From Ceratopteris richardii (taxonomy: Eukaryota; Streptophyta; Polypodiopsida; Polypodiales; Pteridaceae), in the NCBI GenBank assembly GCA_020310875.1, contig CM035413.1, forward strand, positions 183,770,618 through 183,834,617: a DNA stretch of 64,000 nucleotides, in the 5' to 3' direction. This document shows, piece by piece, positions 1 to 10,155 of the stretch (within the stretch, counting starts at the first letter, position 1; the number at the start of each line of letters is the position of its first letter). The position numbers were made by a program, and so were the translations under genes. A model generated the notes under the pieces. The model saw nothing but the letters and a program-made list of their open reading frames with translations. It was not told the origin of the DNA and made no database searches.

Positions 1-2
1 CC

Positions 3-1766
3 TATAAAACGGTACTCCAATCCACACCCTTTCAGATGGTATTCGGTCAAAATGCAGTGCTACCTTTGGACTTCTTGATTCCCACATTGAGAGTAGCACA
101 GGAGCATGAGTGGACGGGTCATGAACTCTCTTCGAGAATTTTTGACCTTGAACAATTAGGTGAAACCAGACTAAGAGCTGCAGCAGGAATATATGCAGCT
201 AAGAAACGACAGAAGGCGTACTTTGATGCCCATGTTAAGGATAAAGGATTAAAGGCCGGAGACTTAGTTTTGGTATATACTCTGAAACAACATGCGAGAA
301 AGCTAGAAAAATGTGGTTACGGACCTATGATCATCAACAGGATTTCAACTAGTGGAGCAGTACAACTAGGCACTTTAGAAGGCGATATTCTCCCTAGCTA
401 CATAAGCAGATGCAGAGTCAAGTTATATCAGGAACCTCTCACGGAGGAAATGCTCAATCGACTCAACACTGCCAAGAAACGTAAAGAAGAGGAAAAACGA
501 GTTCGAGAAGAAGCTCAGGCAGAAGCCTTGGAACGCATCCGAAAAATGAAGATGAGAAGACAAGGACGAGATCAGCCAAGGATAGATGACTATGCAAACC
601 CAGGATATCATATGGCTATGTGTAAAGTCTCAAGTGTAAGCCCCCATAGAATAGTTGACCGACAGCCTTTTGTAACCTTGGAGATAGGACAAGGAAAGGG
701 TGCAAAGACTGCACGGACCTTGATTGACTCAGGTGCAGCCACTAGTGCCGTTAAACTCTCTTACTGTCAAGAATTGAAGTTAAAAGTCAATCCTATAGAA
801 GCATATCTCATAGGATTGGGAGGTGTGGAAACCCCTTGCATGGGTGAGGTGGAGCTTCCCCTCTCCATTCAAGATGTTCTAATGACAGTTAAAGTACTAG
901 TGTGTCAAGATGAGGACCTCACTTAACCTCTTGTCCTGGATCAAGACTGGATCTATGATCATGCAGTCAACCTAAACCTAAGAAGTGGACTTCTTCAGGT
1001 ATGGGTAAATCAGAGTCGACTTACAGTTGAGTTAGATAATGGAGCACTCAAGGAACTAGGAAAGGCACAGACTCCTAGTCCTTCCAGGGGTACACATGAA
1101 GTTGACCATGTTGTTCTTGTCCAAAGCTATGTGATGCAGAGGAATGATGATCTCAATAAAGAAGTGAAGGACTCAACGAAACTCCCTTCTTTTCCAAAGG
1201 CCAGAGGGAGGCAGCAACCAAAGGCAGATCAATTACTGAAGACTACCTATGCTGGAGGCCAAAGGAACATGCGAAGCAGGATGTCTCAGCCATTGAAACA
1301 AGTGTGGGTGCGGAAAGGTGAGCGTCCTATTGCGGTCAAGCCACAACAACTATCTCAACTTCCTATTAGTAATCAATGACATGATACTAATAAGATGACT
1401 TCCAAAACTTCTTTTGAGAAAGTGAAATTTATCTGGGTACCTAAGAAGTCGATAAAGGCTGGCCCACAATCAAGACAAATTTGGGTGCCTAAGGCTTGCT
1501 TGCGGGCTCAACTAGTCACGCACGAATCACATCATACACGACAAGGTTCACTCACTCAAGGAGCCGTTACCCACTCTTGTCGCACGAACACACAGTCGCC
1601 CAGAAGCGCGAACAGACTCACTTGTAAATGGGTCCCAAAAACGCCTCATTCCCAAGCAGACATACTCATAAAGCCCTCCAGAGTCTCCACTAAACCAAAA
1701 CCGAAAGTCATCCATTGTGTTTGGCAGCCTAAAACTTGTAATAAAACCCCCGAACCCCATGTGTAA
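3..1766 (+). pseudogene. Ty3/gypsy-1 pol 3' part: integrase C-terminus, retropepsin-like domain, WVPK-repeat linker
   Basis: One reading frame runs from the window edge to 1766, so the protein begins upstream of the window. It opens with the integrase C-terminal half (TPFQMVFGQNAVLPLDF, then a KAGDLVLVY beta-barrel module and a GPMIINRISTSGAVQL segment), continues into a charged Lys/Glu/Arg coiled stretch (about 440-570), then a retropepsin-like domain with active-site motif DSGA at 726-737 (residue 231 counted from the Met at 36) and a terminal LDQDWIYDH near 937-960. After that the frame has W-V-P-K repeats (1434-1740, including IWVPKK, IWVPKA, KWVPKT, VWQPKT). In-frame stops at 924-926 and 1377-1379 break it. 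Integrase inserts element DNA; retropepsins process the polyprotein. A retropepsin after the integrase is out of the usual gypsy order; gypsy-2 at 13747-14581 repeats it. Confidence 0.85.
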
Positions 1767-1997
1767 ATTCATCCTCACTTGCTAACTACATCACTCATAC
1801 ACTACATCTTTCCCTCTAGCTTGTAGGACTATCCACTCATTAACTACACACACAATCATCGAGCACTCACTGACCCACTAACCCATTACTCACCTCATGA
1901 TAATGTTGTAACGGGGACAAAAAGTGTTCTATCTTGTCCATTACAATATTAACGCATGATTCTATATTCTCACAGAACCAGCAAGCAAGCAATAACA
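1767..1997 (+). other. gypsy-1 spacer between pol and the downstream ORF
   Basis: Non-coding spacer with stops in all frames between the end of the WVPK linker and the ATG at 1998. It is rich in CACTCA/CTAACTACA short repeats. A spliced or internal start for the downstream ORF would have to use this region, but no decisive splice site can be called by eye. Confidence 0.5.
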
Positions 1998-3994
1998 ATG
2001 GCAGAAGCAGGAGGCACCAGTTCCCAGGCAGGGTCTAGCGTACAGATTGTGGACATTGAAACCCTCCTCCTTGAACCACCACTCACCGAGAGGCCTCAAG
2101 AACTTCAAGCGGTGCATGTGCTCCCTATTCAGGACCCTCCTCAGGGACACACTTCTCAAGTCGGGAAAAACGCTCATTGGTTTAGTGATGTCGCAGGGCC
2201 ATTGGGTGATGGCACCTACTTCTGGGAAGCAGAAATTGAGTTCAATGGCAAATGGGGACGCTACCATTTCTTCACTTGCGAATTTGAGAACTATCAGAAT
2301 GCAGAAGTAATGCAATCGATATGGACCAAAGCGGGCTTGGATAGCTATTTCAGGGCACATTTGCCTAAGCTAGATTTCCTACGCTGCTCCTATTTTATCA
2401 GTACCATCACTCCTAGCAGGGCTACGAACTCAAGAGATTCAAACTGACCCTCAATTTGGTACGGGAAGCATTGAACATGCAAGGCATGCATATTCCCACT
2501 GAGAAAGAAACAATGGTTCCAGGCAGGATGAAGCATAAGGATCTCAACAAATTGAAGGACATGGTAGCAATGACACCTACCATTGCTCTCCACCTACGAA
2601 CGATCATGCAGCATTTTGCTTTTCCCGCCCAAGAACGATTCACTATGCCACCAAAAAAGATATGGTTCAGCTTGTACTTGGCGGAGACAGAGAATCTCAC
2701 CGTCAACATACCACACTAGATCATCGATCAAATACACCTAGCCCATCAACGGTGGAATAAGAAACAGAAAAATGTACTTCATGGAGGCTGTGCTCTCACA
2801 AGAATAATTTACAGGTGCTTAGCATACGACGTGCCCATTCAAAGAGCACAAGTATGGTCCAGGGCCCAAGAGTTCCAAAGACGACTATCAACGGCGGGTC
2901 CTCCATCGAAGAAGATGAGAGGGGGAGTTCAATTACCATGCGCTCAACCAAGGAGAGCCACTACCACACTAGAGGTGACCCCTCCACAAACGAGGCGTGT
3001 CCGACCATTTACCATTTGCCTACCCAGACCAAGTGTAGAAGGACCCAACCTGGTGTTCCCTCCGATTCCATCGGACTTGGAGTTCCCACAGGGTTACACC
3101 CTTGCTGATTTGACAGATGAAGAAATTGCTCGTTTGATCAATGAGTCTAATCTGGAGACAGAAGCAGAGCATACCCAAGGACAACAACCCACTACTACAA
3201 CTTCAGCCCCGACCCAACCAGGAGTAGTAGAAGTAGAAGAGGATGAAGAAGAGACAGAAGAAGAAGAAGCAAATGAGGAATATGATCAAGAACATGACGA
3301 ACTTTCAGAACTAGCAAGTGCCCCGGCATACTCGGCCCAAATAAAAAGATTATACGAAACCATGAAGCCAGTACAAGAACAACACAAACTGTCGCTCGAG
3401 ACAGGAAAGATGATCATGAGCCAAATTTTAGCCGAGGAAGGTGTGGATGACATGTTTATGGAATCGATGAACCTGCACGCAGATGCAGTAGGCTTAGATC
3501 AGGCTGTTCATGCAGCCATGACTTATATTCATCAATTTGAGAAACGAGTACCTACTCGCCCCATGCGATCCGGCAAACAAATCCACATCAATGTATCAGA
3601 ACCAGGAGGTAACACACAAACAAAAGCACATCAGGCGGAACCACTCTCACCACCCACCTCACCTCTCACTACACAAGTCACCTCACCACATGGCACTACC
3701 ACGCCTATTTCTGCCATTACCACAGTCATCATGGGAATTCCTCTCTCTCCCGGTATCCAATTCGCAACACTCTTCACAAATATCACATCCACCCCACCCA
3801 CTGTTCCCATCTACACAATCACACACACGTTCGACACAATGGAAACATCACCAGCCACAGCACCACTCCCACCCACCACGCAGCCTCAATCTCCCATACC
3901 CCCTCCACCTACCTCACCACTTGACTCCAGCATTCACAACTCCCTTCACCTTCCCCATTTCCCCCGCATCTTCATCTTTCCCTGCATCGTTTAA
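1998..3994 (+). pseudogene. gypsy-1 downstream ORF, N-terminal part (unknown protein, possibly gag- or env-like third ORF)
   Basis: It starts at ATG 1998 in a good context (acaATGgca; protein MAEAGGTSSQ...). The frame shifts once near 2440, has a stop at 2717-2719, and then runs open from 2720 to 3994 in the same shifted frame. Visible parts: an N-terminal region rich in Trp/Tyr/Phe (HWFSDVAGPLGDGTYFW), a helical region (about 2456-2830) that reminds me of the plant transposon-protein or Athila-type ORF fold, a strongly acidic tract (about 3225-3300, EEDEEETEEEEAN), and a Pro/Thr/Ser-rich stretch (3640-3950). A second frameshift near 3920 appears to join it to the coiled-coil ORF that follows, so both were probably one gene of roughly 1,280 codons. 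Plant gypsy elements of the Athila and Tat groups carry an extra ORF at this place; I cannot tell whether this one is gag-like, env-like or something else. Confidence 0.55.
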
Positions 3995-4010
3995 TGTAAA
4001 TAGTATATTC

Positions 4011-5855
4011 ATGGCATTACATCAATGTGTGTATCAACTTCAGAGTGAGTATCAGGCTCTCGAAGACCGTCATCATCAACTGACTACGAATCATCAACAA
4101 CTACAGAGACGGCTTACAATTGTAGAAGAAGAAATTGCAGACCTCAACCAACGTTACACCACACTCGAGCAAGCTCATCAAACCCTCCTGGAGACACCCC
4201 AACCATCACAAGCGCCAGGTGTCAAACAACTCGAAGCCTTACTGGAGGTCTACCAAACAGATAATCTGAGAGTCATGCGAAATTTGACTCTACTCCGAAA
4301 ACACATGGCTACAGCCCTTGAAGAAAACAAGCGTCTGCAGAAGCAAAACGAAGAAAACCTAGAAGCTGCCATGGAAGGCTCTCCCCATGAAATCGACCCA
4401 GAACAATTCAAAGCAGTTTCCTCAGAAACAATGAAAACAATCTTCGAAAGCTATGTGGATCTATTAGAAGCACATGACGATTTGGAAAAGGAACGAGATG
4501 AGCTACGTCGCCAGCTCAGGGAACAAGAGGCACAACCCAAAGTCATAGAAACAACCTCGACTTCAGCAGAAGTAAAGGCATTAACAGAGCAGGTGGCGGA
4601 ACTGCAGAAGAGGTTACTGGAATATGAAAGACAGCCCTCTCCAGTTGTAGAACCAGAGCCAGATGAATTGGTACCCATTGAGGTGGACGAAACGTATGAG
4701 GAACCATATGTTCCTATGCCGATGCCAGGTGGTCAGCAAACCTCAGAAGGAATGGACACCTTGGAAGTCGAAGTACCCGAATGGCTCCAGACACTAGAAA
4801 AAACAGCTAGAACCCATGAAGATCGAGTGGCAATCCAAATCCAATCAATGGCCAAATTAGAAGACACCATCATAAAGTCAGAGTATTTCCGCAGTATGTC
4901 TCATCATAGATGGATTGGCACCAACGACGATCACTATGTGCCATATTGTGTACTCCTGGCAGATTACAACGTAGAGATCCAACGACGATATGGCAAGGCT
5001 CCAACTTTCGCCACACAATTTGGGCCCGATGATATCCCAGAGAGTGCTAAAAAGGGATCCATTCATCAACCCACCTGGAGGATCCGGCTTCTCGAGGCCT
5101 ACCCAGAGATGATTCGTACTTGGACTAACATGCCACTCTTTATTAAATACAATCCCTGTTATGTTACAGTCTTCCGCAGACGCACCTGGCCCGAGTTTAC
5201 CATTGCTGTCAAGAACATCAAAGGCTGTGCAAAGTGGTTAAACTATGTTTACCTAGCACCTCCACAAGGACCTCCCACTCTGAATTATATGATTTCTACC
5301 ATCCGTCACTGGAGCATTCGACTACGGAATACCCCCGATGTGATGGCCCAAATGTGCATAAAAATCTTTGAATTAATGCTGATCACATTCAGGACATTCA
5401 AGAACATTAAAGACCCCCACTTCTCAGGAGTTGGCTTCCTTACAGGCAACCAAGATCTGGTATACGACATGAGCACCACCCCATCAATAGAGGTCATATA
5501 TGCTTGGCATGCCATAATCAAGTACCTCCCAGCTTGCTTTAAACAGACATTCGAGGAGATGTTCGTAACAGGATTCTGGGAATATCCCTCAAAAATATTT
5601 GTACCCAGGCCCTCACATCTCCTCCACTTAATCGTTGTGGAAAGAACCATCCATTCAGAACAATTGTGGGTGCCACATCCAGACGTCCTAGGACCAGTGA
5701 ATTGGGATGCATTGTCAACAGACCTAGCACGGGGGCTACGATTAGAAGAACACCACCTCGCTTCTGATATTGTTCAATATTATGTCCAACGCACAGCTAG
5801 ACAAGGGTCCGTAAGAGACGACAGACGCGAGAGAGGGGGGGGGTGTTGGCAATAG
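4011..5855 (+). CDS. gypsy-1 downstream ORF, C-terminal part: coiled-coil protein, intact frame
   Basis: An open frame runs without interruption to the stop at 5853-5855; the first Met after the Pro-rich tract is at 4011 (614 residues), though the frame is open back to 3537. Residues about 10-90 and 150-270 are heptad-like coiled coil rich in Gln/Glu/Leu (LQRRLTIVEEEIADLNQRY). An acidic linker follows (about 4640-4720), then a globular aromatic-rich C-terminal domain of about 350 residues (HHRWIGTNDDHYVPYC, RRRTWPEFTIAVKNIKGC). The last residues (QGSVRDDRRERGGG) are encoded by sequence that merges into the polypurine tract, and the stop lies inside the LTR. Gypsy-2 keeps the same terminal sequence at 16430-16497 although the rest is lost. 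I do not recognise the family. It is the longest undamaged ORF in the window, so either it decayed late or it is under constraint. Confidence 0.65.
   Translation: MALHQCVYQLQSEYQALEDRHHQLTTNHQQLQRRLTIVEEEIADLNQRYTTLEQAHQTLLETPQPSQAPGVKQLEALLEVYQTDNLRVMRNLTLLRKHMATALEENKRLQKQNEENLEAAMEGSPHEIDPEQFKAVSSETMKTIFESYVDLLEAHDDLEKERDELRRQLREQEAQPKVIETTSTSAEVKALTEQVAELQKRLLEYERQPSPVVEPEPDELVPIEVDETYEEPYVPMPMPGGQQTSEGMDTLEVEVPEWLQTLEKTARTHEDRVAIQIQSMAKLEDTIIKSEYFRSMSHHRWIGTNDDHYVPYCVLLADYNVEIQRRYGKAPTFATQFGPDDIPESAKKGSIHQPTWRIRLLEAYPEMIRTWTNMPLFIKYNPCYVTVFRRRTWPEFTIAVKNIKGCAKWLNYVYLAPPQGPPTLNYMISTIRHWSIRLRNTPDVMAQMCIKIFELMLITFRTFKNIKDPHFSGVGFLTGNQDLVYDMSTTPSIEVIYAWHAIIKYLPACFKQTFEEMFVTGFWEYPSKIFVPRPSHLLHLIVVERTIHSEQLWVPHPDVLGPVNWDALSTDLARGLRLEEHHLASDIVQYYVQRTARQGSVRDDRRERGGGCWQ
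5830..5843 (+). other. Polypurine tract of gypsy-1
   Basis: An A/G-only run (agagaggggggggg) sits directly before the TGTTGG start of the 3' LTR. This is where plus-strand DNA synthesis primes during reverse transcription. Confidence 0.85.
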
Positions 5856-6553
5856 TCAAGGAACTAAAGGATTCACAAGACAAGGAAGCCTACGAAGGGA
5901 GCCGGAGCGAAGAGAAAGCACAAGTAGACACAGTAGTCAAAGAGGATCTGACAAGTAGGCCATTTAAATTTTTCAGGCATCAAAGAGTTGGGCACATAAG
6001 AAGAAGGAGCAAGTAGGGAGCTCCAAGAAATGTATGTCAAATTGTTAGAAGAAATCCCTACAAAAATAGTGATTTTCATCACTAAAAACCATTGTAAATA
6101 CCATTTCATATTTTTGTAGCTCCATTTTGTGCAAGCCAAGGAGTCCTTGAGCTTGAGGAGCTTTAGAAGTACCTACCTATCAGTTTTCACATTTTTTAGA
6201 CTCCGTTTGAACCTCCAAATAGGGCAGAGAACCTAATTTTTAACTAGGCCGGACACTAGGTCTAGACAAGGCCAAAACCTAGTCAAAAACTATAAATAGA
6301 GCTAGAGAGCTCATTTTTGAGGTTAGCTTGTAATTGATTTGAACTTGTATGAGCTTTTTGAAAGTAATCTAAAGAACTCCATTGCTTCTCACTCTTTGTC
6401 TTGCCTTGTGTGCGCGTGTGTGTGTGTATGTGTGTGCATGTTAGTGTGCTTCGCACTCACGCACTTGTGCCTTCACTTGCTCGAGGTCATCATACCATCC
6501 TCACGTCTTCCCGGATTGACATTAAAGGAGGTGCTACTCATCACTGAGCTACA
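5844..6553 (+). repeat. 3' LTR of gypsy-1
   Basis: The LTR starts TGTTGGCAATAG after the polypurine tract and ends CACTGAGCTACA, giving TG...CA termini. It aligns along most of its length with the LTR at 16497-17117 (shared AAATCCCTACAAAAATA, CCAAGGAGTCCTTGAGCTTGAGGA, AACTAGGCC..ACACTAGGTCT). It contains a TATA box at 6291-6297 and a GT-rich microsatellite near 6413-6440. The flank GTAGT (6554-6558) fits the interrupted copia sequence, supporting the 3' boundary. Confidence 0.85.
6291..6297 (+). promoter_or_regulatory. TATA box in the gypsy-1 LTR
   Basis: TATAAATA sits inside the LTR about 450 bases from its start. The equivalent position in the second copy is TATAAAAAG at 16840-16848. This is the likely core promoter of the element. 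Confidence 0.7.
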
Positions 6554-6557
6554 GTAG

Positions 6558-7327
6558 TCTCATATATGTTATGGTAGCTACGAGACTAGACATTGCATTT
6601 GCAGTGGAAGTTTTGAGCAGATGTATGTCTAATCCTGGCAAGCAACATTGGGAAGCAGTCAAGATGATTTTGAGATATCTCAGTGGCACTAAGGAAAAGT
6701 GTCTATGCTTAGGTAGAGGGAAAGCATCCACTATTGGTTACATGGATTCTGACTATGCTGGTTGTGTAGACAATCATAAGTCTACATTAGGGTACATTTT
6801 TCAGTTTGTTGGAGGTTCTATCTCTTGGAGATCTCGTCTTCAAGAATGTACAATTATTTCCACCACAAAAATAGAGTATATTGCAACAAGTGAGGCATGT
6901 AAGGAAACATTGTGGCTTTCTCGTCTTGCTTGTGATATGGGTTTACCATAACATACATCTTCTTTGCTTAGTGATAGTCAGAGTGCCATTGCTTTGGCTA
7001 AGAATCCGGTGTATCATGCAAAGACCAAGCACATTGAGGTGAGGTATCAGCTCATTAGAGATTGCTTAGCCATTGAGCGCATTATTTTGGAGAAGGTACA
7101 CACTTGAGATAATGATGTAGATGCTTTGACTAAAGCTCTACCACAGGATAGCTTTCCACTTGATAGGGGTTACTTGATTCATGATCTTACACAATGACTT
7201 GTATACTATGTAACATGCCCATCAGGTGGGAGGTATAGTTTGTATACTTACACTGAGGTATTCTTTATCATTCTTTCATTTTTTTCTCCTATAGCTACTT
7301 TGGCCATATTGGCCTTTAGTGGGAGAT
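6558..7327 (+). pseudogene. copia-E1 fragment: end of reverse transcriptase and RNase H, with polypurine tract
   Basis: The translation from 6571 gives a copia RT/RNase H end: RLDIAFAVEVLSRCMSNPG, YLSGTKEKCLCLGRG, then the RNase H region GYMDSDYAGCVDNHKSTLGY, SRLQECTIISTTKIEYIATSEACKE, and after a stop at 6949 LLSDSQSAIALAKNPVYHAKTKHIEVRY, ending in DALTKALPQDSF near 7160. Stops at 6949 and about 7105 show decay. A purine-rich TTAGTGGGAGA at about 7316-7327 precedes the LTR. The upstream part of the element is missing because gypsy-1 is inserted at 6553/6554. The same family occurs at 43463-46125. Confidence 0.85.
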
Positions 7328-7682
7328 TGTTACCATTAGTGTCCATGTGAAAGGCCAAATGGCCACCATTCACTTTTGTATATGTTCTTTAATAAAACAT
7401 ATAGTGGTCTGATCAACCATAGATTGTAAGCTCGACTGCATTTGTAACACCTAAGAAGTATGTGTTCGTGCTCCCTGTGTACTGCGTTTTTCTGTGTATT
7501 TTGTAGCCTTTGTGTGAAGTACTATGTGCGGTGCTTGGAGCTTTGTTTTTCTACTCCGAGGATACCATCGTGGAGCTCTCAAGAAAGAGAGCGTATTGTG
7601 GTGCATGAACATCGAAATACTTCACTACATGGCCATAGTCAAGTGCACCATGTTGGAACAAAGGCATGATTCTATCAAACAC
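7328..7682 (+). repeat. LTR-E, 3' LTR of copia-E1
   Basis: It begins TGTTACCATTAGTGTCCATG after the polypurine tract and matches the start of the LTR at 46010 (shared TGTATATGTTCTTTAATAAAACATATAGTGGTCT, which includes an AATAAA polyadenylation signal). The 3' end is set approximately at a CA near 7682, just before a minus-strand copia remnant; that boundary is uncertain. Confidence 0.65.
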
Positions 7683-7712
7683 ATCTTGTGAGCTAGCTAT
7701 TGGAGTTTTTTT

Positions 7713-8690
7713 TCATTCAAGTAGAGGGAAAATTGAATTTTCAAAAAATACCGTATCTCGAATCACAATAATTGTGTCCATCAATGAATGGCACAAATGA
7801 TATCCCTTACTTTCACCACTATAACCAAAAAATATAAATTCCTTTGCCTTTTCATCAAGTTTGTGATGTTGTTCCGATGGCACAAGAGCATGTGAAAAAC
7901 AACCAAACACACACACATACATATGACTAGCCATAAGTTTATGTCCATTTTAAGCCTCATGAGGAGTAATGAATCTCAATGCTTTTGTAGGGCAGTGATT
8001 CAACACATAGTTTTCACACATGAGTGCTTCCATCCAAAACAGGTCAAGAAGGTGCTTTCCTTCAACCATACATCGTTCCATTTCAAGGAGTTTTCTATTC
8101 TTATGCTCTACAAAAGCATTTTCCTAAGGTGTGTACAACACCACACATTGGTGTGAAATTCCTCTTTCACAAAGAAAAGCATTAAACTCCTGGGACATGT
8201 ATTCATAGCCATGATCGGTGCATAGAGTCAAAAGCTTGTTTCTAGAAAACATTTTAGCCATATCTAAAACTACTTTGAAGCAAGAAAATACCTCGCTCTT
8301 TACTTTCATACTATACAACCATGTATGGAGAGTAGCATCATCAATGAAGGTAAAAAAATATACATGTTTTCCAAAAGATGGATTCTTGACGGGACCACAT
8401 CCATCACTATGAAAAAGCTGCAATTTTCTTGTAGTGTGATTATGAATATCTTTTGGGAAAGAAGCATGATGCATTTTTCCATTAATGCAATCTTGACATA
8501 CATTCTTTTCAATGGATTCAATTTTTGGAAAACCAATAATCATGTCCTTCATTTGCAATTAAAGCAAACTATTGAAGTTCAAGTGACCAAAATGAGCATG
8601 CCAAAGCTCCATTCTAGCCATGGAGGAAGTATGAGCAACCAGAGATGGATTTTGTAGAGTAATTCTAGCTTGAGAATAACCAAGGTGTAA
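7713..8690 (-). pseudogene. Copia integrase remnant
   Basis: Minus-strand frames encode the copia integrase: an N-terminal part ending CQDCINGKMHHASFPKD, then LFHSDGCGPVKNPSFGKHVYFFTFIDD (first catalytic Asp of the DDE triad), CTDHGYEYMSQEFNAF (second Asp region), the cQNxxxExKN region decayed past 8124, and the C-terminal FGCFSHALVPSEQHHKLDEKAKEFIFFGY and VIRDTVFFE at 7713-7934. Stops and frameshifts separate the pieces. It is closest to the copia-A integrases in this window, but divergent. No gag, RT or LTR of the same element adjoins it. Confidence 0.8.
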
Positions 8691-9722
8691 GCAAATACTC
8701 AATCATACCCATAGTAAGGTACTTGAGAATAATGGATCACAAAAACAACTTGCTTAAGTCAAAGCGATGACATATAATTGTTGATCCCCTAGAAGAAGAA
8801 TAGTTAAAGGTTTTGAGAACATCAATAGGATGTTAAATTCTTAAGATAAATTAAAAGTAATGAAATTATGAGTTAATGATCCCTAAACAATCCCATGGGT
8901 AAATAATCAAATAAGAAGAAGGGATCTATGGTAGAAAGACTTGGTCTTATCTCAACTTAACTTGGATGGAGGAATTTTTGAGAAAGCTAGAAGAATTAGA
9001 TTAGTCATAGGGATCAAACCTTTTATGGTTTGATGAATCATGCCAAGGAAAATGTAAAGGTTCACGAAAGAAATATTTGAAATATAAGATTAATTGGCAT
9101 GATAATTAGACACCTCAATCCTTGCTCTCATGTATATAGCACCAATGAATTCAAAGAAGTAATTCATGATCATGAGGAATGATGAGAGAACATTTAAAGG
9201 ACAAAGAAGGTGGAAAGATTAAGGATGTATTCCTATGGATTGGAGAAAGAACTAACTGGCATGGGATAGTGGGAACTCACTCCCATTGAGAATTTTCTTT
9301 GATGGCCAAAGAGAAAAGAGAATCAAGATCTGATAGAAAACATCATGATAAGCCTTAATGATAAGACCATATAAAAATAAGGTTTTAGGTTCATCTACTT
9401 GAACCATATAAATACTTGGTTTTATTTACAAAAGGTTAAATCAAATAAGGTTGACAGTTACCTTAGAAAAAGGCTATCCTTTATTCTTTTAATAAGATGC
9501 ATTCTTCCAATAGAATGCATAGTGAAATTTAGATTATGTTGTACATGTGGAAAGGATGAACATAAAAAATTTACACAGTTTTTTGAGATAAACTCCAAAA
9601 GTGAACAACTTGCTTGAAGCAAAGCCTATTCAAGTATGAAACCTTGAACGATAGAATGATCTATCAAAGATCATTCTTTGAATCTTTGGATGATAAGAAT
9701 AAGTGATTCAAGAATGTTTACT
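8691..9722. other. AT-rich intergenic stretch, nothing recognised
   Basis: No coding similarity, structural RNA or clear repeat boundary is visible. Short related strings (aacaacttgcttaagtcaaagc at 8749 and a near copy at 9602) suggest a diverged internal repeat. Confidence 0.5.
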
Positions 9723-10014
9723 GTTGGGTGTGTGTAGAAGTGCAAGAGACACACAAGAAGCACACACAAGGAGCACAAATGTAGCAAAACACATAGAGAA
9801 GATAGATGGCTAGCGTAGCTCTCTCTATTGACGATGTTCACAACTGAAGTAAGAGCTGAATAATATCCCTAAGTACAAAGTACCACCACATATGAGTGAA
9901 TCATGTATGTGGTAACATGGGGAAGAAACCTCTAGCCAACACTAGAGTAAAAACTTCCCATGTATAGGGAAAAGGTTCACATCAAAGCTACTAGAGGAAC
10001 ACATAAGTGTAACA
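9723..10014 (-). repeat. LTR-F, copia LTR on the minus strand
   Basis: The segment is bounded by TGTTGGGTGTGTG and AGTGTAACA (TG...CA). It is followed directly by AACCCCCCTGGAG, the complement of a polypurine tract, so it is the 3' LTR of a minus-strand copia. A second copy interrupts the copia-D integrase at 28502-28790 and matches along its length (shared GCTGAATAATATCCCTAAGTACAAAGTACCA). Confidence 0.8.
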
Positions 10015-10155
10015 AACCCCCCTGGAGCAAATGAAGTGAACACATACAAGGAGTGACAGATCAGCCCCCACAAGGTAATACGCCTAAAGCTTTGCGAAGA
10101 GCTTCAAACTTTTCCATGGAAGAACTTTAGTAAATATGTGCCACATTATCTTATG
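10015..10155 (-). pseudogene. Copia RNase H C-terminal stub beside LTR-F
   Basis: The reverse complement reads HIFTKVLPWKSLKLFAKL, equivalent to the copia-A ending DLFTKALPREKFEAFRKAL, and is adjacent to a polypurine-tract complement at 10015-10026. Everything upstream of this stub has been lost, at a junction near 10155-10160 where a TGTTGGAGTTCGAGGTCT string resembling the LTR-A start appears. Confidence 0.65.

Noticed and set aside
4451..5730. Minus-strand frames opposite the gypsy-1 downstream ORF
   Set aside because: Shadows of the long plus-strand ORF; composition follows the complementary strand.
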